Below the pieces are notes generated by a model. The model searched no databases and was not told the DNA's origin. It worked only from the letters and a program-made list of their open reading frames with translations. A program made the position numbers and the translations under genes. This document shows, in pieces, positions 17,783 to 26,562 of a stretch of DNA of 64,000 nucleotides (within the stretch, counting starts at the first letter, position 1; each line of letters starts with the position of its first letter). The DNA lies in assembly GCF_000949425.1 (NCBI RefSeq), contig NZ_CP010976.1, positions 5,642,001-5,706,000 of the forward strand. Reading direction: 5' to 3'. The stretch is from Paenibacillus sp. IHBB 10380. GTDB taxonomy: Bacteria > Bacillota > Bacilli > Paenibacillales > Paenibacillaceae.

Positions 17783-19324
17783 ATGTACAAAGTACTGCTG
17801 GCAGATGACGAACAGCTAGATTTGGAAGGTATGCGTACATTTATTCCTTGGCAGGAACTCAATATGGTGGTCGTTGCTGGGGTAATGAACGGCTTCGATG
17901 CTTGTAAGGTGCTGGATGAGGAAAGGATCGACATTCTAGTAACGGATGTGCGAATGCCCAATATGTCGGGTCTGGAGCTTGCGAGACGAGCACTCGAGAA
18001 ATCAAAGGATATTAAAATTATATTCGTTAGTGGCTATCAGGATTTTAGTTATGCGAAGCAGGCGTTGTCGCTTCATGCCGTCAATTATTTACTGAAGCCG
18101 ATGGATGATCAAGAGCTTATCGATTCCTTAATCAAGGTACGTGCGGATTTGGATCAGGAGCGGGTACGACAAGATACATATGGGCAAATGGTCCCGATCG
18201 TCAAAAATGAATTTTTACTGCAGCTGCTTGAAGGGCCGAGCAATGAGAAGACAATTGATACGCTTAACAAGGAGTATAAAATGAATCGTTTTGTTTGGCC
18301 AGGCTATGCGGCAGTTCTTGAGATTGATGATCTGTCGTGGAAGATGGGCGATCAGAATCGGATCGAGCAGGGCGAAATGCAGCAGGTCGTATCGATTTGT
18401 ACAGAGCTCGGCGTAAGGCATATTTGTAAAATAAGCAAAACACGGGTAGCAGTGCTCATAGAATGTTCAGATAACGATTTTTTATTGCAGCAGATTATGG
18501 ATCGAGTGAACGAGGAAAATTATTTTTCGATTACGGCCGGTGTTGGGGAACTACGCTACTCAATCTCTGAATTAACGGCATCTTATCATCAAGCGGTGGA
18601 AGCGTTAGATTTGAAAATGTTCTATGGCAAAGGTAAGATCATCGGTTACGGCGAGGTTAGACCTTCGGAGAAGGAGGATATGAAGTTTTTAGATACAAAG
18701 CTTGAGGCGTTATTCGTAGCGATGTCGGACTATGAGCTTGTCCGCATTCATGATGAGCTGGATACTTTGTTTCAGGTGGCCAAAAGCTTGAAATCAAAAT
18801 TTACGCTGCGTAATTATGCGCTCTATATCGTAATGAAGCTTGATAATTATTTACAAAGTACGAATGAAAGCGTATTTCAGTTGTTAGGGATGGAGCTGGA
18901 TAATTACGAAATCATACAGCAATTTGAAACGATAAGTGACATTCACTCATGGCTTAGACGGAGAGTTTATGAAATTTCGGAGACACTGCAAGCGAATAAA
19001 CATAGAAAAAATTGGAAATTTATTAAGCAAATGATTGAATACATGAAGGAACACACGCATGACAACATTACGCTGCGTGACTTAGCTGAGCAGTTCTCGT
19101 TCTCGCCGAACTATCTCGGATTAATTTTCAAAGAGGAAACAGGCAAAAATTTTAGTGAATATTTCATCCAACTGCGAATGGAGAAATCATGCGAGCTACT
19201 CAAAACGACGAATATGAAAATATATGAAATTGCCGATCAGGTTGGCTATCGCCACTTGCCTTATTTTAGCAGACAATTTAAAGAAACGTACGGTATGACG
19301 CCATTGGAGTATAGACGAGCATGA
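17783..19324 (+). CDS. YesN-type response regulator with AraC domain
   Basis: The start is set at the ATG 17783 (MYKVLLADDEQ), with a weak GGAG 12 bp upstream; a longer frame adds 18 residues that do not fit a receiver. The 513-residue protein has a receiver domain (phospho-acceptor D55 in VTDVRMP, Lys in LLKPM), a long middle region of about 280 residues, and a C-terminal AraC double helix-turn-helix (about 410-513, ending MTPLEYRRA). It overlaps the kinase gene by 4 bp. In this family the pair activates a neighbouring sugar ABC operon when the sugar is outside the cell. Confidence 0.92.
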   Translation: MYKVLLADDEQLDLEGMRTFIPWQELNMVVVAGVMNGFDACKVLDEERIDILVTDVRMPNMSGLELARRALEKSKDIKIIFVSGYQDFSYAKQALSLHAVNYLLKPMDDQELIDSLIKVRADLDQERVRQDTYGQMVPIVKNEFLLQLLEGPSNEKTIDTLNKEYKMNRFVWPGYAAVLEIDDLSWKMGDQNRIEQGEMQQVVSICTELGVRHICKISKTRVAVLIECSDNDFLLQQIMDRVNEENYFSITAGVGELRYSISELTASYHQAVEALDLKMFYGKGKIIGYGEVRPSEKEDMKFLDTKLEALFVAMSDYELVRIHDELDTLFQVAKSLKSKFTLRNYALYIVMKLDNYLQSTNESVFQLLGMELDNYEIIQQFETISDIHSWLRRRVYEISETLQANKHRKNWKFIKQMIEYMKEHTHDNITLRDLAEQFSFSPNYLGLIFKEETGKNFSEYFIQLRMEKSCELLKTTNMKIYEIADQVGYRHLPYFSRQFKETYGMTPLEYRRA

Positions 19325-21099
19325 CCGCGCACAAGAAGGAGCATCATTATATTCCGTTTGGCATCAAGCTGATGATCACGTACAGCTTGTTTATTATCAT
19401 ACCTGTGCTTCTCGTTGGCTACGCTGCTAATATGATCTTTACGAACTCGATACAAGAGCAAACTCGCGAAATCAATCACGGAACGTTGGAGCAGATGAAG
19501 GATAATATTTCTTACAGAATAGAGGATATGTCACGCATTTCAGGTATGCTTTATTTCGATAGCAATCTAGCCTTTTATTTACGACATCTTGAGGAGGGCT
19601 GGGTTAGCTACGAGGCAACGACGAAGCAGCTTCTTCCGAAAATACAGACGACAATTGAGTCAGCGAACAATAAAATGAGGCTCGCGGTCTATCTCCATAA
19701 CGATACACTTCCAGAGATTTATCATAACTACAATAACAGCGATCCTCTGAAGGCCGAAGGTCCGTTATTCGATTTGTACCATATTGCTAGAATTAAGGAT
19801 AGGCCGTGGTACATGAATTATCCGAAGGAGAAATATGGTCAAACCATGCAATGGAAGCAGGTGGAGGGCGACGCGAAATTCGAACATATTTCACTCTTAA
19901 GACGGCTTGTTGATACGAATAGTCCGTTGGCGCTTAAAGAAATCGGTTTCATTCGCATTAGCTTGAGAATAACGGATCTTCTCGGAAGCGTTGATTTCCA
20001 GAAAATCGGCAACGGAACGAAAATTTTTGCGCTGGATGAAAGCCGTAAAATTATGTTCTCCTCTGGCGATACAGACTATAATCTCGGTGAGACGCTAAGT
20101 GAGAAGGAAATCGCTAACTATTGGGTCATTGACGAGGTTATTCCGCAGCTGAATTGGCATCTTGTCGCGCTCGTCCCGAACGACATTATGGAGCAGGCGA
20201 CCAGTAAGGTTAGACTGTGGACGATATTCATCTGCTTAGCCTGTTACATCATATTTTCAATAGCTGGCTTATTCGTATCCCGTTTCTATTCTCGTAGGGT
20301 ATCCAAAATAGTCCGCGTTCTCGATGCATTTCAAGAGGGGAACTTCCAGAAAAGCATACATTTTAAGGGGAAAGATGAATTCACACGCATTTCGGTAGCC
20401 CTCAATGAAATGGGTCAGAACATTGATGAATTAATTCAAGAACTGTATATGACGAACCTCAAGAAAAAGGAAGCCGAGCTAGAGTCGCTACAGGCGCAAA
20501 TTAATCCCCATTTCTTGTATAACACGTTATCCTCGATTAGCCGCTTGGCGAAATTTGGCGAGGTGGACAAGTTACAGCGGATGGTGTTGGATTTGGCTAA
20601 ATTTTACCGTCTATCGCTTAATGAGGGAAGAACGGTTATACCGATCAAGAATGAGTTGGAGCAAATTAATGCCTATATCAATATTCAAAAGACGAAGTTT
20701 GGTGACAGCTTACAGGTGATGTTTGACGTTGAGTCGGATATTATCCGGTATCAGACTGTAAAGCTTATTTTACAGCCTTTTATCGAAAATGCGTTAGAGC
20801 ATGCCTGGTACGGCGATCGTATTAACATTCGTATAATCGGCAGGCTGGAGGGAGAGCTTATCACGTTCCGAATTATTGATGACGGCATCGGCATTCATCC
20901 CGAAATACTTCGCCAACTTTTTGATCCTGCGGAGAGCTTAAACGTTGGCTTTGGCATTCGTAATGTGGACGAAAGAATTAAGCTTCATTTCGGGCCAGAA
21001 TACGGTGTGAAAATCGTGAGTAAGCGGGGCATGGGAACGTCTGTCAACATTACGATTCTTGCCCAAAAAAAAGATAAACCCTCGGGCCGTCTTAGTTAA
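19321..21099 (+). CDS. YesM-type sensor histidine kinase
   Basis: The 592-residue kinase has two membrane helices (about 16-38 and 297-320) flanking an extracellular dCache-like sensor of about 255 residues, then a HAMP region, a His_kinase segment with the phospho-acceptor in QINPHFLYNTL (about 395), and a C-terminal HATPase (FIENALEHAW; IDDGIGIH). It should detect the incoming sugar or its binding protein and phosphorylate the adjacent AraC-type regulator. The ATG overlaps the regulator stop codon. A weak terminator follows. Confidence 0.92.
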   Translation: MTAHKKEHHYIPFGIKLMITYSLFIIIPVLLVGYAANMIFTNSIQEQTREINHGTLEQMKDNISYRIEDMSRISGMLYFDSNLAFYLRHLEEGWVSYEATTKQLLPKIQTTIESANNKMRLAVYLHNDTLPEIYHNYNNSDPLKAEGPLFDLYHIARIKDRPWYMNYPKEKYGQTMQWKQVEGDAKFEHISLLRRLVDTNSPLALKEIGFIRISLRITDLLGSVDFQKIGNGTKIFALDESRKIMFSSGDTDYNLGETLSEKEIANYWVIDEVIPQLNWHLVALVPNDIMEQATSKVRLWTIFICLACYIIFSIAGLFVSRFYSRRVSKIVRVLDAFQEGNFQKSIHFKGKDEFTRISVALNEMGQNIDELIQELYMTNLKKKEAELESLQAQINPHFLYNTLSSISRLAKFGEVDKLQRMVLDLAKFYRLSLNEGRTVIPIKNELEQINAYINIQKTKFGDSLQVMFDVESDIIRYQTVKLILQPFIENALEHAWYGDRINIRIIGRLEGELITFRIIDDGIGIHPEILRQLFDPAESLNVGFGIRNVDERIKLHFGPEYGVKIVSKRGMGTSVNITILAQKKDKPSGRLS

Positions 21100-21112
21100 A
21101 ATATTAATCAAT

Positions 21113-21156
21113 GGCTTATTCCAACTTGTAATGTGAGGAGGAATGAGTCTTTTTTG
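21113..21156 (+). terminator. Terminator after the YesM-type gene
   Basis: GGCTTATTCC pairs with GGAATGAGTC (one wobble, one mismatch) and is followed by TTTTTT. Confidence 0.6.
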
Positions 21157-21265
21157 TATGCTCAGAATCATAAGCAAGCTTCGGATCTATTAACCATTTA
21201 TGTATCAGCTCGTCGTATTTGATTCATACTATGACCGATGCTGATATAGAAGGGGGAAAGTAACT

Positions 21266-22186
21266 TTGAGGTTTCATTTGATTCTATATGTTTTATTTAT
21301 ATTACAACAAATACATCCTCTGGAGCCTTTGGTGATTAAGGATCAAGGACAAGTTATAGCAGAAATGAATCAGTCGGATTACACAATACCCGGAGTAGCG
21401 CTCGTTGATGATATTAAAGTAAATGTTCTAATGGACGATTTGGATAAGCAAGTATATCGGGCGCCTAGTAATGCTGTTATTGATGGAGGAGGCAGAATTA
21501 TATCCGAGAAAATAGGTAGGCAGCTTAACCGAACGAAATTTAAGGAGCAGGTTTACAGCTATATTTTCGAGGGTAGCTTCACTACATTGGATGTGCCTTT
21601 GCGGAATGTCCATCCAAGGGTAGATAGCGAGCTGTTGGAATCTATTATGGCTAAGAAGATTGGGAACTATTATACATATTACAATGCAAATAATAAAAAC
21701 CGTTCTCAGAATATCGGACTCGCCGCAAAAGCAATCAATAATGTTGTCATTTTTCCTGAAGAGACATTTTCGTTCAATACGGTTGTAGGGAAGCGAACGA
21801 AGGAGAAGGGATACTTACGTGCTCCTATCATTGTAAGGGGAGAAGCATCCGAAGATATTGGCGGAGGGATATGTCAGATTTCATCGACACTCTACAATGC
21901 GGTTGATCGAGCCGGGTTAGAAATTATCCAGCGATATTCCCATAGTAAGAATGTCCCCTATGTACCTCCTGGTCGCGATGCAACAGTAAGCTGGTATGGA
22001 CCTGATTTTTCTTTTAAAAACAAGTACAATCAACCGATTCTCATACGAGCTTTCGCGCATGGGGGGCAAGTTAGCATCATGATTTCCTCTTCTGATATGA
22101 TCGATAACAAACCGCGAGAAGTGCCTAGCGCCTCTAAAAAAATACCGGAGGAGATTACAACCGACCTGAATGCTAATCATATGTGA
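21266..22186 (+). CDS. VanW family exported protein
   Basis: Translation starts at TTG 21266 with AGGGGGAAAG just upstream. The 306-residue product has a short hydrophobic N-terminal segment, suggesting export, then about 95 residues of unassigned sequence, and a VanW domain (about 145-275). The family motif is visible in NIGLAAKAINN, FSFNTVVGKRT, GGGICQISSTLYNA and DATVSWYGPDFSFKN. VanW proteins occur in some glycopeptide-resistance clusters and widely in sporeformers; their biochemical role is unresolved. There is no van operon here. It is a single gene with no clear terminator. Confidence 0.85.
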   Translation: MRFHLILYVLFILQQIHPLEPLVIKDQGQVIAEMNQSDYTIPGVALVDDIKVNVLMDDLDKQVYRAPSNAVIDGGGRIISEKIGRQLNRTKFKEQVYSYIFEGSFTTLDVPLRNVHPRVDSELLESIMAKKIGNYYTYYNANNKNRSQNIGLAAKAINNVVIFPEETFSFNTVVGKRTKEKGYLRAPIIVRGEASEDIGGGICQISSTLYNAVDRAGLEIIQRYSHSKNVPYVPPGRDATVSWYGPDFSFKNKYNQPILIRAFAHGGQVSIMISSSDMIDNKPREVPSASKKIPEEITTDLNANHM

Positions 22187-22316
22187 ATGGGTCGAACGAA
22201 TTGCTCGATTCTCTCATTTGGCTATTTTTCTTTGTTGGGGACCTTGGTCCTAGTTTGTCGGATTCAAAGCTTGGTTTGTATTTCAGAAGTTAACATGCTC
22301 TTTTGGCTTCCGTTTT

Positions 22317-22325
22317 TGGTATAAT
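22317..22325 (+). promoter_or_regulatory. Extended -10 promoter for the SMI1/KNR4 gene
   Basis: TGGTATAAT (TG-N-TATAAT) lies about 40 bp upstream of the start codon. No -35 box at 17 bp is convincing. Confidence 0.55.
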
Positions 22326-22366
22326 TTCCTTACTGATATTACTTACAGAAGGGAGAACATCACAAG

Positions 22367-23665
22367 ATGCATCAACGAATGGAGATATGGGGGCAGCAAT
22401 GGGATATTCTCATTTCAAAGCTGGATCAAAAAGGGGCGGATACGCATCTCACATTGGACCCACCAGCCAGTGAGGCGGAGCTAACCGAAGCTGAATCTAG
22501 GCTTGGGGTTCGGCTGCCAAACGAGTTACGTACTCTGTTAGGACAGGGGAGTGCTAAAGCACTTGTGTATTGGAATCTTCCAGACGGTATTATTATACCG
22601 TTCGAGGTGAGCGGAGACGTAGGCTGGGATATTCAATCTTTAGATTTCCCGGATTTCGCAGATGACAATATGATACAACAGCAACGTTACATGACGTTTC
22701 ATCTCGCTGGGAACGGCGATGAGCTGCTACTCGATCTAGAAGACGGATCGGGGCAGCCTGCCGTTGTGCATTGGGCGCATGAGATGGGAGAATTCCTGCG
22801 GCTAGCCCCTTCTTTAGGTGAATTTATAGATCGGATTACAGAACTAGGCTGCGTGGGGGCAGAGGAGTGGCAATATCCGCCGTTCTGTGATGAGGAGGGG
22901 CTGAATCCAGTTGGGACGAATGCGATGAAATGGAAACATTGGCTGCATCAGTACACGTCACTTACACTCGATAAGGTACGGACTGAATTGCTATCGCTCA
23001 TCTCCTATACGACAATGAACGGTATAGATGCGGATGTTGTGGCTTCGTTTGCATCATTTGATCCAGATGACGTTCTTCAAGCATGGTTGGCTCGTATACA
23101 GGCGGAGCCGGAGCGGAACGTGCGGCAAAGTCTAATGCGGTATGTAGGTCAAAGTATGGGTCCATATGCCGCTGAATGGGTGCGTACGTTATGGTCTGAT
23201 CCAGCTACGGATGGAAGCATTCCGCAGGTTCAGGCTTATCTGGCTGCGTTGTGCCTACCAGAAGAAGAAGGCTTGCAGCTCGTATGGAATCATTTGGACA
23301 GCGAGTCAAAGGGAACCAAGCTGAGCGGTTACCTGGCGAATTCTATGCTCTCTCCATTTCATAGCCGACATGTGATCGCGTGGATGGAAACAAGGGTGTC
23401 TTTTCCCTACGGAGGTTGGGAGACATTATTTGCACAATCTTGCCCAGTTACAGAAGATGTTATTCGCTGGCTGAATGGCAAAGATGTGCAGCGCCAAGTC
23501 GTCATCTCAGCCCTGTCCAAACTGCCGGACGAAACAGAGTTATTGGCAAGCGAGTTAGATCGTCGAAGTATGCTGGAACTGCTGAAGCAAGCACTGGATC
23601 AAGCGGTGCTTAAGAAAGAAAAACAGTTGGTACAGGAGGCAATTAGTAGATTTGAACGTGGGTAA
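22367..23665 (+). CDS. SMI1/KNR4 family protein with helical C-terminal half
   Basis: The 432-residue cytoplasmic protein has an SMI1/KNR4 fold in its N-terminal half (about 40-165): a P-x-S-E-x-E-L-x-x-A-E-x-x-L-G-V-x-L-P start and a W-x-H-E-x-G-E-F-x-x-L-A close. Residues 180-432 are almost all helical and may form HEAT-like repeats. SMI1/KNR4 proteins commonly serve as immunity proteins to secreted nuclease-type toxins, but no toxin gene or secretion locus is next to this one, so the role is open. It has an extended -10 promoter and its own terminator, so it is a single-gene unit. Confidence 0.75.
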   Translation: MHQRMEIWGQQWDILISKLDQKGADTHLTLDPPASEAELTEAESRLGVRLPNELRTLLGQGSAKALVYWNLPDGIIIPFEVSGDVGWDIQSLDFPDFADDNMIQQQRYMTFHLAGNGDELLLDLEDGSGQPAVVHWAHEMGEFLRLAPSLGEFIDRITELGCVGAEEWQYPPFCDEEGLNPVGTNAMKWKHWLHQYTSLTLDKVRTELLSLISYTTMNGIDADVVASFASFDPDDVLQAWLARIQAEPERNVRQSLMRYVGQSMGPYAAEWVRTLWSDPATDGSIPQVQAYLAALCLPEEEGLQLVWNHLDSESKGTKLSGYLANSMLSPFHSRHVIAWMETRVSFPYGGWETLFAQSCPVTEDVIRWLNGKDVQRQVVISALSKLPDETELLASELDRRSMLELLKQALDQAVLKKEKQLVQEAISRFERG

Positions 23666-23721
23666 CATCGTACCCGTTAATTATTGCGTTATGTATATCA
23701 TCTTCATCCGTAGTGGAACAT

Positions 23722-23769
23722 GAAACAGCCACCCTATATTATTTTACGAGGGAGTGGCTGTTTCTTTTT
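23722..23769. terminator. Terminator between convergent genes
   Basis: GAAACAGCCAC pairs with GTGGCTGTTTC across a long loop, followed by TTTTTG on the plus strand. Confidence 0.75.
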
Positions 23770-23783
23770 GTAAGCCATGTTAA

Positions 23784-24524
23784 TTAGATATCCATAATAA
23801 TATGTCCTTCACCGAGTTCAATCTCTGTGAAGCCGGCCATATGACGTGCTTGAAATACGATGGGCTTATTACTGGCAATGATAATAATATTTAGGATATC
23901 GTTGAAACCATCTGACGGTAAGAGAAACAATTTGGTATAGGCGTATTCTTTGCTAACGGTTGTATAGATGGCCTTAATTAGCTTGTCATTCTCACCTCTT
24001 CCCGTCAGATTCATGATGATAGCTCCCTCGGAATCGAGTTTTTCTTTGGTAATCTTGAAAAATTCCTTGGATATTAATTGCCGTGGAGTTCCCTTAGCGG
24101 TGAAGGCGTCCAGAATAATATAATTATAGGCATGTGGTTCTTCACTCTCGAGAATATGACGTCCATCACCGATGATTACATTATTCTTGAGGTAACCGAA
24201 ATACCTCTTGCTTAATTCAACTACTTTATCATCAAGTTCTGCTATTTTAAATTTCTTCTCTGCAAAATGGCTGGCGATTGTTCCTATTCCATGCCCGATT
24301 AGAAATACGTCTTCAAATGATGGGTTGTTAAACTCCATTAAGTGGATCATTGCTCTCGGATATTCAAACATGATGCGTTTCGGATGATTTAAATCCATCG
24401 CACCTTGGATAGCTGCATTCGAAAACTCCAGAACTCGGAATTTTCCTTTCTCCCCATATAACTCGTTAGTATCATAAACCGCTATTTCATGATTGTTACT
24501 GAGCTCTTTAAATAGTAAATGCAA
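23784..24524 (-). CDS. Spermidine synthase-like methyltransferase-fold protein
   Basis: Start is TTG with AAAGGAG 9 bp upstream. The 246-residue protein has the Rossmann-type fold of spermidine synthase-like enzymes: a glycine-rich loop (FLIGHGIGTIASHF, about 93-106), an acidic residue at the end of strand 2 (AELDDKVVELSKRYF), an IIGDGRHIL motif and YNYIILDAF. It lacks the N-terminal beta domain of true spermidine synthases, and the gatekeeper aspartates are not clearly conserved. It could therefore be a diverged aminopropyltransferase or an S-adenosyl-Met-dependent enzyme of unknown substrate. It stands alone, convergent with the SMI1/KNR4 gene. Confidence 0.7.
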   Translation of the reverse strand: MHLLFKELSNNHEIAVYDTNELYGEKGKFRVLEFSNAAIQGAMDLNHPKRIMFEYPRAMIHLMEFNNPSFEDVFLIGHGIGTIASHFAEKKFKIAELDDKVVELSKRYFGYLKNNVIIGDGRHILESEEPHAYNYIILDAFTAKGTPRQLISKEFFKITKEKLDSEGAIIMNLTGRGENDKLIKAIYTTVSKEYAYTKLFLLPSDGFNDILNIIIIASNKPIVFQARHMAGFTEIELGEGHIIMDI

Positions 24525-24739
24525 GTCAACGATCTCCTTTAAGTTTCTTTATAACAGTATACCATCAGATATCTTAGGTACACATAGGTCGGACTTAGAA
24601 TGGAGTTGATGTATACATGAATGGTGGATTGTTACTATAAAAAGCATTAGTTGATATGTATAGTAGATGAGGCCACCATTCGTTATGGGTCATCTTTTTT
24701 ATAATCGACTACTATAGGCAGTGGTTTGGTTGAATAGGT

Positions 24740-24745
24740 TATAAT
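24740..24745 (+). promoter_or_regulatory. Likely -10 box of the ABC exporter operon
   Basis: TATAAT in GGTTATAATATAC lies about 65 bp upstream of the first exporter gene. The -35 region is poor. A terminator-like inverted repeat with a T6 run (about 24668-24702) sits further upstream. Confidence 0.4.
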
Positions 24746-24810
24746 ATACATATGAGTTCAAAGTTAAACTTTGTTTTTACTAAATCATCGGGTCTGCTTG
24801 GAGGAATGTT

Positions 24811-26562
24811 ATGGGTATCATCTTTTCTTTTCTTAAAAAGTATCGGGTTGCTTCGATCGTGGCTTTAAGCATGATGCTCATTGAGCTGACTGTGGAGTTA
24901 CTCCAGCCATTTCTTATCTCAAAAATTATTGATGAAGGAATCCTAAAGAAGGATTTATCTGTCGTATGGCTGTGGGGAGGCGTGTTGGTCGGAAGCGCAG
25001 TCGTCGCATTTATTGCTGGAATCTCAAGTTCATTCTACGCATCCCATGCGAGTCAGGGATTGGGTTATGATCTTCGAGATAAGTTATATTCCAAAGTCCA
25101 GTCACTCTCTTATTCGGTATTTAATCGGTTCGCGACCGCATCATTGATCACACGTCTGACCGGTGATATCTCACAGGTTCAGGATACAGTGTTTATGAGC
25201 TTGCGGTTCATGACACGCGTACCTCTACTAGTGGTGGGGAGTGTGATCATGGCATTGATTGTGAATGTAAAGCTGGGATTGTTGTTGGTGCTTACGATCC
25301 CCGTATTGTTGTTATTTATATTGTGGATGATGAAGAAGGCGTCCATGTTATTCCGGATGGTTCAATGTCGACTGGATGGGGTGAATGGCGTTATTCAGGA
25401 GAATCTAACGGGTATAAGGTTAATTCGTGTCTTCGTACGTATGAGTCATGAGATTAATAGATTCGCGAAATCTAGTGGGGAATTGATGAAAGGCACGATA
25501 TCTGCGTTACGATTAACGGAAAGTACGATGCCTTTTATCCTTCTCATGATGAATGCTGGGATCATCGCTATATTATGGTTCGGACGAATGGATATTGCAA
25601 CGGGAAGCGCGACAGTGGGCGAAGTGGTTGCGGTCGTCAATTATTCGTTGCGGACTATTGGAGCAATGTCAGCATTGTCATGGCTAGTCGTTACCTTCTC
25701 TAGAGCTTCAGCTTCGGCTCAGCGGATTCAAGAGGTATTATCTACTGAGAATGATACATATGACAATGAATTGGATAATAATGTAAACGAACTTAATCGG
25801 CAGACCATCGAAGGTCGAGTGGAATTTGAGGGTATTAGCTTCCAATATCCGGGAAGTGGAATTGCTGTACTGGAGGATATCTCTTTTGAAGCAGGCATAG
25901 GTGAAACTATCGCGATCATGGGAGCGACTGGAGCGGGTAAATCTTCGCTTGTTCAATTGATTCCGAGTTTATATGAGCAGGACAGGGGTGTTGTTCGTAT
26001 CGATGGCATCGATACGCGGAAGCTTGACGTCTCATCGTTACGTGGAGCGATCGGTTATGTGCCACAGGAAGTAGTTCTCTTTACAGGTTCCATTCGTGAT
26101 AACATCGCTTGGGGTCTTGAAGATGCAAGTCTAGAGCAGATTAAGGAAGCTGCGAAGCGGGCGCAGATCCATGATACGATTGCACACCTACCGAATGGAT
26201 ACGATACAATGCTTGGACAACGGGGTGTCAATCTGTCTGGAGGACAGAAGCAACGCCTATCCATTGCAAGGGCACTTGTAAGAAATCCTAAGATTCTAAT
26301 CTTAGATGATAGTACAAGTGCACTGGATGTGGAAACGGAAGCAGCACTCCTCGAAGCACTGAAAAGTTTATCCTGCACTACATTCTTGATTACCCAGAAG
26401 ATCAGCTCTACGACATCGGCTGATTTAATTTTATTACTCGATGAAGGCAGGCTAATTGAGCGAGGGAACCATAAGGACTTAATGGCAAGTTCGTCTCTTT
26501 ATTGTCGTATCTATGAATCTCAGTATGGGGAGGTGGCACAGCATGTTCAAAGCGTTCATTGA
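24811..26562 (+). CDS. Heterodimeric ABC exporter, subunit with degenerate catalytic residues
   Basis: The 583-residue half transporter has six membrane helices (to about 300) and one ATPase domain: Walker A GATGAGKSS (about 370), signature LSGGQKQRLSIARA (about 476) and Walker B LILDDSTSALD, where the catalytic Glu is Asp. The H-loop His is Gln (LITQKIS, about 527). These are the known changes of the TM287/BmrC-like half of heterodimeric exporters. The partner gene overlaps by 20 bp. Together they should export drugs, lipids or peptides (YfiB/YfiC-like); the substrate is not determined. Confidence 0.93.
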   Translation: MGIIFSFLKKYRVASIVALSMMLIELTVELLQPFLISKIIDEGILKKDLSVVWLWGGVLVGSAVVAFIAGISSSFYASHASQGLGYDLRDKLYSKVQSLSYSVFNRFATASLITRLTGDISQVQDTVFMSLRFMTRVPLLVVGSVIMALIVNVKLGLLLVLTIPVLLLFILWMMKKASMLFRMVQCRLDGVNGVIQENLTGIRLIRVFVRMSHEINRFAKSSGELMKGTISALRLTESTMPFILLMMNAGIIAILWFGRMDIATGSATVGEVVAVVNYSLRTIGAMSALSWLVVTFSRASASAQRIQEVLSTENDTYDNELDNNVNELNRQTIEGRVEFEGISFQYPGSGIAVLEDISFEAGIGETIAIMGATGAGKSSLVQLIPSLYEQDRGVVRIDGIDTRKLDVSSLRGAIGYVPQEVVLFTGSIRDNIAWGLEDASLEQIKEAAKRAQIHDTIAHLPNGYDTMLGQRGVNLSGGQKQRLSIARALVRNPKILILDDSTSALDVETEAALLEALKSLSCTTFLITQKISSTTSADLILLLDEGRLIERGNHKDLMASSSLYCRIYESQYGEVAQHVQSVH

